Assembly (NCBI RefSeq): GCF_000153025.1
Contig: NZ_CH672429.1
Span: 1,167,079 to 1,231,078 of the forward strand
Length of the DNA stretch: 64,000 bases
From: Marinomonas sp. MED121
GTDB lineage: Bacteria; Pseudomonadota; Gammaproteobacteria; Pseudomonadales; Marinomonadaceae
Direction: 5' to 3'
In this document: piece by piece, positions 1 through 7,878 of the stretch
How the letters are laid out: every line of letters starts with the position of its first letter
Numbering within the stretch: the stretch's first letter is position 1
Notes under the pieces: generated by a model
What the model saw: only the letters and a program-made list of their open reading frames with translations
Told to the model about the DNA's origin: nothing
The model's database searches: none
Made by a program: the position numbers and the translations under genes

Positions 1-20
1 ACCTCTTCTCAGTCTTGACA

Positions 21-51
21 GAAAAAGTATCACACAAGGCGTTACTTTGCG
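21..51. repeat. Dispersed imperfect palindrome, copy a
   Basis: Core resembles AGTATCACACAAGGCGTTAC. A second related copy lies at 84-116 and a third at 58360-58390. About 26 of 31 positions agree between this copy and the 58 kb copy, with one gap. The ends AAGTA and TACTT are inverted. It may be a REP-like intergenic element; its function is unknown. Confidence 0.35.
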
Positions 52-83
52 TTTATTAATAGAAAGTCATTGTAGGTACCTTT

Positions 84-116
84 CGAGAAGTGACAACACA
101 GGGTGTTACTTTTTCT
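84..116. repeat. Dispersed imperfect palindrome, copy b
   Basis: Core AAGTGACAACACAGGGTGTT followed by ACTT, with partly inverted halves (ACAC/GTGT, AAGT/ACTT). It is related to the copies at 21-51 and 58360-58390 and lies in non-coding DNA. Confidence 0.3.
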
Positions 117-602
117 GAAATGTCGGATAGATATTATTAAAATGCCGAGTAGGTATTATTTAAAGACCCGAAGGGCGTGGCCTAAAAGCGCTGTCTTTAG
201 GTTGAGGACCTTATCAATAGAATCACTATTAAGTTGCGTTCCTCGCCATAAATCTAGCAGCTTTTATCCACACGCTGAGGCGGGAGGATTTATTCGCAGC
301 TTCCTTAAGCATTCTGATTGATTATTGAATATTTAAAAAACACAGAAGACTTAAAATACAAGCTCAAAGCCTCTCTCGATGGCTTCCCTGAATAGAAAAC
401 ACAAAGTAAACCTTTTGTAACAAAACTGAATAGGCGAGCAATTATTCACTCCCTGAGAGTTATTTAAAGCCAATTTACTCATATCACCGCTATGATAGTA
501 TTTATTTGTAAAACAACTCTCTCTTATTTAAAAAGGCTTTGCTTAACTTATTACTTTTCTATAGCCTCTGTTTTTTTATAAAACGTTAAACAAGGATGTA
601 TA

Positions 603-1196
603 ATGAACGTTATCTCAAGAAGTTATAAAATTGATGAAGACTTGTGTAAAAAACTAACTAATGAATTTGAAAAAACAAATTTAGAGTTAGATTATAATTT
701 TTTCAAATCAGGTAAAAAAGATTCTAAATGGTTTGATGGATGTTTTGGTTTAGAGGTAAAACTTAACGGCGATACTGTTTTTTTGGTTTCTAACACGATA
801 GCCAATATTAAGCTTAATAGCTTACCTCAAGAAAGTCGTGATATTTTCCTAAAGGCGATAGATACCGCAGGCCTACTTGATAAAAAAGGATCATCCTTAG
901 CAAAGCCTTTAGGTATAGTGTTTTTGCTTATATCGGGCTTAGTCACATTTCCTTATCTATTTAAGGAGTCAATGAGTTTAGGCTACTTCGCTTGTGCTTC
1001 ACTATTATTATTAATTGCAGGGGTAGCACTACTTAACAAAACAAATTTCACATTAGAAAAGAACGTCTCTTATACCTCAGGCCTAACAATATTTTGTATC
1101 GGAGCATTACCATTTGCACCACTATCACTGCTATTAAAGCCATTTATCATTTCAATCATTGAAAATAAATTATTTGAGTATTTAGAGAGAAAATAA
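603..1196 (+). CDS. Hypothetical membrane protein, 197 aa
   Basis: I do not recognise this family. The first 95 residues are hydrophilic and lysine-rich. They are followed by three probable membrane segments near residues 103-118, 128-145 and 160-180. The ATG is preceded by AAGGA at about 7-nt spacing. The codons and base composition are AT-rich, more so than the metabolic genes further right. The gene stands alone, followed by a strong inverted repeat at 1210-1239. The cell-envelope location is inferred from the hydrophobic segments only. Confidence 0.6.
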   Translation: MNVISRSYKIDEDLCKKLTNEFEKTNLELDYNFFKSGKKDSKWFDGCFGLEVKLNGDTVFLVSNTIANIKLNSLPQESRDIFLKAIDTAGLLDKKGSSLAKPLGIVFLLISGLVTFPYLFKESMSLGYFACASLLLLIAGVALLNKTNFTLEKNVSYTSGLTIFCIGALPFAPLSLLLKPFIISIIENKLFEYLERK

Positions 1197-1209
1197 TTAA
1201 TTTTATTTA

Positions 1210-1239
1210 GGCCTAATATAAAATTAATTATATTAGGCC
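1210..1239. terminator. Perfect 12-bp stem-loop between convergent genes
   Basis: GGCCTAATATAA and TTATATTAGGCC flank a 6-base loop just after the 197-aa gene and before the 3' end of the convergent PI-PLC-like gene. No clear T-run follows on either strand, so it may be a weak bidirectional terminator. Confidence 0.5.
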
Positions 1240-1306
1240 ACCTATAACATTAATTAGAGCAAAGATTGATATTATTAAGGAACCTACGAATAATTAAATC
1301 AATCTG

Positions 1307-3550
1307 TTACAAAACACAACTCGCATTTTTAAAGAAGTACTTCACTTCATAGTCGTCACAACCATCTTGACCATTATCATCATGCCAACAAGCAAAGCCA
1401 CTCGCCTCGTCATAACTTATGATGTCACGGGTCAAACTCACATCCAGTTTGTCACTAGCACGACGCGCCAAATAACCTGAAATATCTTCAGCGGTACAAT
1501 TGCTAGCAATGCTGCCCTCTTGCTGATGTTTAGTGAAAGACTCATTTTCGTCATCGTCACTATCATTCGCGGCATTTCGATTTAACCAAGCCGTAGAAAA
1601 ATAGCCACTATCTATTAAGGAATTTGAAATTTTGTGAATGCCTAATGATTCCAGCTCAGTGTTTGTATTGCCATGAAACGCAAAAACTTGCTGAGAAGAA
1701 GTAGAAGCATAGGTAGTACAGTCACTTGTACTGTTACCACCATTAATACTAGAACCTGTACTAGAAGTGAATTTGAGATAATAAACGGTGTCATAGCCAT
1801 ACTTAGCATCATCAATGCAAATTTTAACATCACTCAAATATTCGCCATTACTCGAATCAAAACTCAGAGTATTACCCCAGCTACCACCATCGCCACCATA
1901 GGTTCGACAAAACTCAGATTCGCCCACAGTTGCCATGCTGACACCTTGTGTATTTTCATAACACACCTTAAATCCATCAATTCGATTCCCTGATCGAATT
2001 TGCACTGAACTAAGGTTCATCCCACCGGCACTGAGTAATTTGCGTTTTATCATGTCGATAGAATCAAAGTCATCATTCGAATCGCTACCAATAGCAGCTT
2101 TTTTAACATAGCCGTAATCCTGTTGAGACTCAGAACCCGCTAACCAAAAATCGTCTATTGCTTCATAGTAATTCAACCAAACAGAAGCACTCACTTGCGC
2201 CTCTGTTTTAACCTTGGCCAACGCGGCATTTTCATATGGATTATAAGGCATAGCAAACTGGTAACCTAAGGCGGCACATTGAGCAAAACCTTCTTGCCAT
2301 TCACCTGCTGTATTAGTCAGATACCAGTTACGGCTTTCATCAACACAGGCATGCACACGATCTGCGCTACAGCTAGCATCTTGAACCGCACCACCCGTTG
2401 TCGATAACGCACAAGCATTGCTTCCTTGTGGATAATCTTTTTCCCATGACCAGACAAAATCTTTTATTAAAGGTGCATCTGACACAGAGTCATATTCAAT
2501 TCGCGATAACTCAAGCATATTAAAGCCCAGTTCAGCCGCTTCAATGACATCTTCACCTGAAACTTTAATATCTTCATCGGTATCCACTAACCAATCTAAC
2601 CAAGTCAGCACGGAAGTTGAAGAATCTAATCTGACGCTAAAATTACCGTTCTCATAATCTGTCGTAGCATCTGGAGAGGTACTGACATTGCCTGAGCTAT
2701 CCGCTGAATGCTGTGAGCTATTTTGCGCAATCGGCTGGTTTGGATAAAGGTTCCCCTGATAATCCATTTCATCCACACCAATCCAAATGTAATCCAGCAT
2801 GTCTTTATAACTGCTGCCTGAGGTATGATAATCACACAAGTTTTTACCCGCCTCTTCATCTTCATTAAAATCACGAGGCACTTGAGTAAACATTATGATG
2901 TTTTTACCTGCGGCCAACACATCCGCCTTCGTCAGTTTTTGCACAGGCAGCGAAGCACAGTCTCCTTCTGCATAGCCCCAATCTGAAGGTTTGAAAACAA
3001 TATCGCCTAAACGGTCATCTATTTTTTCACCGACTTTATTACGAAAATTCGTATGATGATCACTGTCATAAACTTCGAACTTAATCAGTAAAACTTCATC
3101 TCGATTTTCCTTATCCTTAATAAAGCTTTCTATTTCATCAAAACCGTCCCCTAATGAGGCATAATCGCCAGGACCAAATACCAAACACACAGTGTCTTCT
3201 TCAAGCCCTAAATGACAAAGCTCTGGGTTGGAGGAGAACCAGCTCACAGGGTAAGTATCATATTCGGTTAATCGTATCCCACGTTTAAAGAGTTCTAAGG
3301 GTTTATAGTACTGATTAATTTGATAAATATAATTTCCATCACCATTCCACTCCTTTGCGGAATAGCCATTATGAGACCCTGCCCAAAAGGTTTTAGAAAG
3401 GGGGGCAAAATTATCAATTTGTCCCTGAAGATCAAGCCGGTTAACGGCTTCATCATCTGTATCAATACCCGCAAACGTAATGAGAGGTATAAAGATCAGT
3501 GTCATAAACACTGCCTTTGACATTAAATTCCTTATTAAACAAGCCATCAT
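1307..3550 (-). CDS. Secreted PI-PLC-like phosphodiesterase with C-type-lectin-like region
   Basis: The N-terminus is a signal peptide (MSKAVFMTLIFIPLITFAG). It is followed by a phosphatidylinositol-specific phospholipase C X-type region over about the first 330 residues. The visible marks are SHNGYS, with the likely catalytic histidine, and RLTEYDTY, an acidic beta-strand typical of the fold. A cysteine-containing segment about two thirds in (WQEGFAQCAALGYQFAMPYN, then ASVWLNYYEAIDDFW) looks like a C-type-lectin-like domain. The remainder is serine- and acid-rich. The open frame runs up to 3628. ATG codons at 3550/3547 (behind GGAG) and 3523 (behind AAGGA) are better starts because the signal peptide begins there. 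Location is periplasmic or extracellular. The substrate is unknown: phospholipid head groups or a glycan-bearing lipid are possible. Confidence 0.65.
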   Translation of the reverse strand: MMACLIRNLMSKAVFMTLIFIPLITFAGIDTDDEAVNRLDLQGQIDNFAPLSKTFWAGSHNGYSAKEWNGDGNYIYQINQYYKPLELFKRGIRLTEYDTYPVSWFSSNPELCHLGLEEDTVCLVFGPGDYASLGDGFDEIESFIKDKENRDEVLLIKFEVYDSDHHTNFRNKVGEKIDDRLGDIVFKPSDWGYAEGDCASLPVQKLTKADVLAAGKNIIMFTQVPRDFNEDEEAGKNLCDYHTSGSSYKDMLDYIWIGVDEMDYQGNLYPNQPIAQNSSQHSADSSGNVSTSPDATTDYENGNFSVRLDSSTSVLTWLDWLVDTDEDIKVSGEDVIEAAELGFNMLELSRIEYDSVSDAPLIKDFVWSWEKDYPQGSNACALSTTGGAVQDASCSADRVHACVDESRNWYLTNTAGEWQEGFAQCAALGYQFAMPYNPYENAALAKVKTEAQVSASVWLNYYEAIDDFWLAGSESQQDYGYVKKAAIGSDSNDDFDSIDMIKRKLLSAGGMNLSSVQIRSGNRIDGFKVCYENTQGVSMATVGESEFCRTYGGDGGSWGNTLSFDSSNGEYLSDVKICIDDAKYGYDTVYYLKFTSSTGSSINGGNSTSDCTTYASTSSQQVFAFHGNTNTELESLGIHKISNSLIDSGYFSTAWLNRNAANDSDDDENESFTKHQQEGSIASNCTAEDISGYLARRASDKLDVSLTRDIISYDEASGFACWHDDNGQDGCDDYEVKYFFKNASCVL

Positions 3551-3921
3551 TTTTCTCCAAAAAAATTTTAGAAACCAACTTAACTCCAAATAAAGCATCC
3601 TGCGTAAACAAGCATTTTGAAATGACATTCAATTAAGAAGAAAAATAAAGCGGGGGACAACTGGACTAGCATTACTTTTGTAAAGGCTAATAGAATGATC
3701 TAAATCAACCAAGGAGTAGACCTGGTCAGCATAATTTTACGCCCCCCTTAGGCATATCTGTTATAAATACATGCTATAGATAACAACCAAAAAATCACCT
3801 TATATCAAGCTTTTAGATGAAAGCTGACATAGTTTCATAATGACGTGTTTCAAAGTAACCTTATGCTGATATTTTTTCTGGCAGGGTTAAAAGAAAGGAG
3901 ACTTATTCGTCCCCCTTTTAT
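3551..3921. other. Intergenic region with FNR-like site
   Basis: No gene. At 3695-3708 the sequence ATGATCTAAATCAA differs at one position from the FNR/Anr consensus TTGAT-N4-ATCAA. It lies 70-150 bases upstream of the PI-PLC-like gene. Nothing else is recognisable. One near-match is weak evidence. Confidence 0.25.
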
Positions 3922-4200
3922 TTATTGATTCTCAATCCAGTAATTGGTCAAAATACGTTTTTCATCACCGCTATACACTTTAATAATTTCATACTCACCT
4001 TGTGTATTTTCAAGGGTATTTTGAAAATTAATAATTTTGATCTTAGCGATCGCATTACGCTCCATATCGATCAAATCAATTGGTGTATCTAAAGGGAAAA
4101 TACGATTACCCTTTTTCCTAAAGACATAGGCTGCATTTATTTCGAGAAGCGCTGGGGGAGTGGCTTGTAACACCCAATTAAATTTTACTGAAAATCCCAT
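3922..4200 (-). CDS. Small hypothetical protein, 92 aa
   Basis: Short soluble protein starting MGFSVKFNWVLQ and containing FPLDTPIDLIDMER, which is loosely reminiscent of the DUF2584 family; I am not confident of that match. There is no signal peptide or membrane segment. The ATG is preceded by TAGG at 5-nt spacing. It lies 18 bases downstream of the acetyltransferase gene on the same strand and is probably co-transcribed with it. Function unknown. Confidence 0.5.
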   Translation of the reverse strand: MGFSVKFNWVLQATPPALLEINAAYVFRKKGNRIFPLDTPIDLIDMERNAIAKIKIINFQNTLENTQGEYEIIKVYSGDEKRILTNYWIENQ

Positions 4201-4218
4201 TTTAACCTATCCATTTCC

Positions 4219-4725
4219 CTATATGGGCTTATAAAAGAAAACCGTACCTTCAAACTGTCCGTTCGAACTGAGTGCAAAGTTTGGGATTTGACCCGCTTCT
4301 GTGAAGCCTATCGCACGATATAAAGAGGATGCAACATCACCTAGACGAGTATCTAACACCAACAAACTAATACCAGTTTCAATAGCCACACTTTCCATAA
4401 ATGCCATCAATTTTTTACTGATACCTTGCCCTTGATGACTCGTCGCAACCATGAGTTTTTCCACTTCACCGCGATGGCGTCCATTGGCTTTAGAGCACAA
4501 AGAGAGTTGCATGCAGGCAACCAGCTTATCTTCATCCAATACAGCAAAAAGCTTTCGCCTGTTTGACGCAAGATCGGCTTCAACACCTTGCCAATAGTCA
4601 GTTAATTCGGTGTTATCAATCGGAGTGAGGAAACCGACAGATGCGCCACTTTCAACACAGTCCGTGAGTAGTGTGAGGAACTGGTTTTCAAGTCCTTTTA
4701 GCGAGGTTAGTGATTTAATGTCCAT
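4219..4725 (-). CDS. GNAT-family N-acetyltransferase
   Basis: A 168-residue protein of the GNAT fold. The acetyl-CoA-binding segment is visible as VEKLMVATSHQGQGISKKLM (about residues 88-107), matching the R/Q-x-x-G-x-G/A pattern, followed by LLVLDTRLGDVASSLYRAIGF, the usual last helix. GNAT enzymes move acetyl from acetyl-CoA to an amine; this acceptor cannot be read from sequence. It probably forms a two-gene unit with the 92-aa gene downstream. Confidence 0.8.
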   Translation of the reverse strand: MDIKSLTSLKGLENQFLTLLTDCVESGASVGFLTPIDNTELTDYWQGVEADLASNRRKLFAVLDEDKLVACMQLSLCSKANGRHRGEVEKLMVATSHQGQGISKKLMAFMESVAIETGISLLVLDTRLGDVASSLYRAIGFTEAGQIPNFALSSNGQFEGTVFFYKPI

Positions 4726-4780
4726 ATAAACTTCTTACTAATCCTTTATGAATCAACGTTATTTAAGACTCTTTAAATTG

Positions 4781-5194
4781 CTAAGCACATGTACTATCAG
4801 ATAGCATTCTACTAAACACTATTCTGCTAGATCCTTTTTCTATTGCCCGTACATTTAAATGAAAGAGCTCTATTTTTAAGCCTTCTTTGGATGAATCTAT
4901 CATCCTGCAATAGATGCTATTTATATCCTTTGAAAGCATTTTTATAAATAAAGTTTTGCTTTTCCTATTGTCTAATTGAATAGAAGACACAAACATAGCA
5001 AAGGAATTGTCTCTCTCGAATGAAATGTTTTCTAGATATAAATCAGTTCTGATCGATAATAAGCTTTGGCTAAATTCCTCACCAAAGTTAGCTTGCTTCA
5101 AATCCAAAAAATACGCACTAATTCCAGCTAGAATTGCTAACCCAAGTTTTATCAAAAGCTTAACTAGAGGGAAAAACCGACTTCGATCTCTCAA
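4781..5194 (-). CDS. Hypothetical membrane-anchored protein, 137 aa
   Basis: I do not recognise it. A single hydrophobic segment (LLIKLGLAILAGISAYFL, residues 13-30) is followed by a mainly polar domain with two cysteines near the end. The start is a TTG preceded by GGAG at 6-nt spacing; there is no ATG nearby in frame. It is monocistronic and AT-rich. It is probably an inner-membrane protein with its C-terminal part in the periplasm or cytoplasm. Confidence 0.5.
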   Translation of the reverse strand: MRDRSRFFPLVKLLIKLGLAILAGISAYFLDLKQANFGEEFSQSLLSIRTDLYLENISFERDNSFAMFVSSIQLDNRKSKTLFIKMLSKDINSIYCRMIDSSKEGLKIELFHLNVRAIEKGSSRIVFSRMLSDSTCA

Positions 5195-5361
5195 ATCTCA
5201 CTCCATTCATACTGATTTTTTTTGATAAGGTTCTTCATATTATTAAAGAAAATTATTTAACTAAAGCAAAAACTTACTAAAATACAACTAGCACATCAAA
5301 CGAATGATAATGAGCAGAAAGCAAGATGAGTACGTTAAATATTAACCTTTTTTTGGAAGAT

Positions 5362-5802
5362 CTAACCTTTACTCAAATGATACGTCAGGGCCATTTGAAT
5401 ACAGATGCGCAGTTCTTCAAGAGGTAAGTCTTCTTCAAGATCAAACACCACCGCTCTTGATCCTTCAAAGGTAAAGGTATTGGGAAAAAGTGAGTTATAG
5501 GAGTCAATCAAACTGGTTTGGCAGTTCACGTAGAGGGCATATTGATCAGAGCTTTTAGGCTTCCAGTCAATACGAATTGTGGTGCCAGGGGCTTTTGCTT
5601 TTTTGATTTTGCCAGATTTATCTTCAAACTGAACAGGCAGGGCAATATATGAAGGCTCACCCCATTTTAAGGTTTCTTCAATGTCTCCAACCTGGTCCGT
5701 ATTTGCGGCTACATCTAGAATAAGGCTTCTCAGAAATTCAAGTTTAGCTTTTACCTTTTTAGGATAAGATTCAAACTTTTTTCTGACTAACTCATTCATC
5801 AT
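5362..5802 (-). CDS. DUF1801 domain protein
   Basis: A 146-residue protein with the DUF1801 (YdhG-like) pattern: an N-terminal helical segment (YPKKVKAKLEFLRSLIL), then EETLKWGEPSY, then a basic stretch and a C-terminal amphipathic helix. The fold is known but no reaction is established. It starts at ATGATG behind GGGGAC and ends upstream of an unrelated gap. It may be co-transcribed with the two small genes to its right, 20 bases away. Confidence 0.75.
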   Translation of the reverse strand: MMNELVRKKFESYPKKVKAKLEFLRSLILDVAANTDQVGDIEETLKWGEPSYIALPVQFEDKSGKIKKAKAPGTTIRIDWKPKSSDQYALYVNCQTSLIDSYNSLFPNTFTFEGSRAVVFDLEEDLPLEELRICIQMALTYHLSKG

Positions 5803-5822
5803 GCGTCCCCTTTAAAGCCTCC

Positions 5823-6350
5823 TTACTTAGGCTTTTTATGTAACACAAAGTCAGCTTTTGACTTTAAGGTTTCTTTATCGCGAATTTGGGCAAAAGGATC
5901 TGGTTTTGTGTCTTCTACATCACCTTTATTTTCGGTTTGAGATTCTTTTTGAGTGACTTTAGCTGTTTTTTTTGCTGTGACTTTCGACGAGGGAATGGCA
6001 CGCATTTTTGCGATAAGATCATCCTCTAATTCGTCTTCTTCATTTAATAGCTGGCCATACTTTTTACGCTCAGCCTTACTAAGACTTTCTTTTTTAAAAC
6101 TCTCTCGTTTAAAAAACAGATTCCAAGCGGTATATAGGCCAGTTACACAGGCAAAGGCAAACCATTTAAGCCCAAAGGAAACCGCTAAAAAGCCAGTATC
6201 TTCGTTAAGTTGGCTGTAACTCACAAAGTCTTGATGCACTTTTTCGATAACCCAAAGTAGCAGTAGCAGCAAGGCACTGGAGAGAATCGTTTGTTTGTAA
6301 CGTTTATAGATAAAGGTAACAAAAGTTATGCGGAAAATTTGATTCATCAT
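5823..6350 (-). CDS. Hypothetical membrane protein with charged C-terminal tail
   Basis: Two membrane segments, near residues 24-37 and 60-78, are followed by a long lysine- and glutamate-rich cytoplasmic tail (KKTAKVTQKESQTE). The open frame could start with a TTG at 6359. The ATG at 6350 forms a TAATG overlap with the stop of the 76-aa gene upstream, which indicates translational coupling and is the better start. Family not recognised. The pairing with the 76-aa gene suggests they work together at the membrane. Confidence 0.55.
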   Translation of the reverse strand: MMNQIFRITFVTFIYKRYKQTILSSALLLLLLWVIEKVHQDFVSYSQLNEDTGFLAVSFGLKWFAFACVTGLYTAWNLFFKRESFKKESLSKAERKKYGQLLNEEDELEDDLIAKMRAIPSSKVTAKKTAKVTQKESQTENKGDVEDTKPDPFAQIRDKETLKSKADFVLHKKPK

Positions 6351-6580
6351 TAGAGCCAACTCACACCTAACAGGGCTAAAACAGCCAATAAGCCTTTGCT
6401 TTTAATATCTGACTTTATTTTATTTTCTTCTTCTTGAACCACCACTTCCAAATCTTCCTGAGTAAATTCTTCAGGAGTGCGGCCCGCAATAATAATGCGA
6501 GTTTTTGCTCTGGAAATCGCTTTTTCTCGAATGATTTTTTTGTATTTAGTACGGGGATTATAAGCGTTCAAGCTTTTCAC
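6350..6580 (-). CDS. Small hypothetical protein, 76 aa
   Basis: Basic N-terminus, a central acidic patch (EEFTQEDLEVVVQEEENKIK) and a hydrophobic C-terminal tail (LLAVLALLGVSWL) that may anchor it in the membrane. It starts with GTG behind AAGGA. It is coupled by TAATG to the next gene. No family recognised. Confidence 0.5.
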   Translation of the reverse strand: MKSLNAYNPRTKYKKIIREKAISRAKTRIIIAGRTPEEFTQEDLEVVVQEEENKIKSDIKSKGLLAVLALLGVSWL

Positions 6581-6664
6581 AATATTAGCGTCCTTAAAGT
6601 CACATTATTTAAGATATTGGTATTTTATTTCTTAAAACAAGGCTAAAAATTGTGCATAAGTCTG

Positions 6665-7720
6665 TTATTTAACCACACATTCATTCACATTCTCTGGCGT
6701 ACAATAGTAGAAATCTTGGTAATAAATGTCTTGTGAAGGGGTCTCACCATATTTTATATACTGATAAAGCAACTGAGCACCTAAGCGCCCCATAGCAAAG
6801 GGCTTCTGGCCAATATTAATACTGGATAAGTTTGCCCTTAGCGCATCCAGCTGAATATCTTCGGCATCGGCTGAAATAATGACCAAGTCGTCATTGGCAA
6901 TCTGCTGTTTAAAAGGCCCAATTTTTTTTATGTAATCAGGAGAGAACTGCGCAAAGCCCGCAACGGCAAGGTAGATAGGTGGATTTTCAAGAGTGAGAAT
7001 ATGCTCTAACTGCCTGACCGCCTGCTCTCTTTTACCTAAGGTATAAAAAGGGCATCTAGAATATTCTGTCCAACCGTTTTCACCTCGTAAACGAGGTACA
7101 TTTTCCCCTGCTAAAGCGTACCTTACCCCACGTATACGTTCATTCAAATTGGGAGTTGAATCATGCCCTGACTGAATACAAATCTGAGTGAGATCTTGTT
7201 TTTTAAAAGCCTTGGCTTGGTTACCTAGGGCAACCCCATAATCAAAATTATTAGTGCCCACATAAGCTAATCGATAGGCTTTATCTGACGCTAGCAAGTC
7301 TGAATCAAAGGTAATTACAGGGACACCTGCTGCTTTTGCTTTTTTTAATACGCGGTTAACGAGAAAAGTAGAATCTGTGGTAGAAATTAAAAAGCCATCC
7401 ACACCTGTCTTTAAATAGGATTCAATAATAAGGGCTTGGGCGCGGATATTTTGAAAGTCTTGGGGTCCATCATAAATACAATTAACCCCTTCCACACTTT
7501 GCGCAAAAACTTGGCAACCTTCATAGGATTGCTCATAAAAACTATCATTTTTGGTTTTGCCTATCACCACAATATTCAAGCCAGGTGAATGAAGCGACGC
7601 TGCTTTATCTTGATTAACGCCTTCATTAATAGAATCGTCATTTGCTATAGCGGCAGAAATAATGCCTAAATAAACACAGCAAATTAATAAAGAACGTCTT
7701 AAAAAAGCGTTAACTGTCAT
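6665..7720 (-). CDS. Periplasmic sugar-type binding protein (LacI-like fold)
   Basis: A signal peptide (SLLICCVYLGIISAAIA) precedes a type I periplasmic binding protein of about 325 residues. Landmarks are LNIVVIGKTKNDSFYEQ, DGFLISTTDSTFLV, VPVITFDSD and a late AMGRLGAQLLYQYI. These features match ribose/autoinducer-2-type ABC binding proteins. The ATG at 7720 has GAGG at 7 nt and is preferred over 7732. No permease or ATPase lies next to it, so it is an orphan that may serve a remote transporter or a sensor. The ligand is unknown. Confidence 0.75.
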   Translation of the reverse strand: MTVNAFLRRSLLICCVYLGIISAAIANDDSINEGVNQDKAASLHSPGLNIVVIGKTKNDSFYEQSYEGCQVFAQSVEGVNCIYDGPQDFQNIRAQALIIESYLKTGVDGFLISTTDSTFLVNRVLKKAKAAGVPVITFDSDLLASDKAYRLAYVGTNNFDYGVALGNQAKAFKKQDLTQICIQSGHDSTPNLNERIRGVRYALAGENVPRLRGENGWTEYSRCPFYTLGKREQAVRQLEHILTLENPPIYLAVAGFAQFSPDYIKKIGPFKQQIANDDLVIISADAEDIQLDALRANLSSINIGQKPFAMGRLGAQLLYQYIKYGETPSQDIYYQDFYYCTPENVNECVVK

Positions 7721-7878
7721 ACATATCCTCATGTAAACATCTTGCTACAGTTTTATCCTAATACATTGTTCTTATTATGGATAATGAAGATTTAAAGATA
7801 AGTGCTAGCCCATTTAAGCCTAACACCTATCTTTCTCAATGCAATGAGAGGACATGAATTTGAGAAAAATTCACTTTT

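Larger units (their letters stand above)
1..602. other. Intergenic region with dispersed repeats, no gene seen
   Basis: No convincing gene. A 72-codon open frame at 103-321 lacks a ribosome binding site and runs through repeat sequence. The stretch holds two related imperfect palindromes (21-51 and 84-116) that recur near 58.36 kb. It also holds a segment at 265-305 resembling the right end of the MITE-like element near 50.9 kb. The last 100 bases are AT-rich and probably carry the promoter of the gene at 603. Confidence 0.5.

Noticed and set aside
103-321. 72-codon open frame on the plus strand near the window start
   Set aside because: No ribosome binding site, unusual composition, and it overlaps two dispersed repeats.
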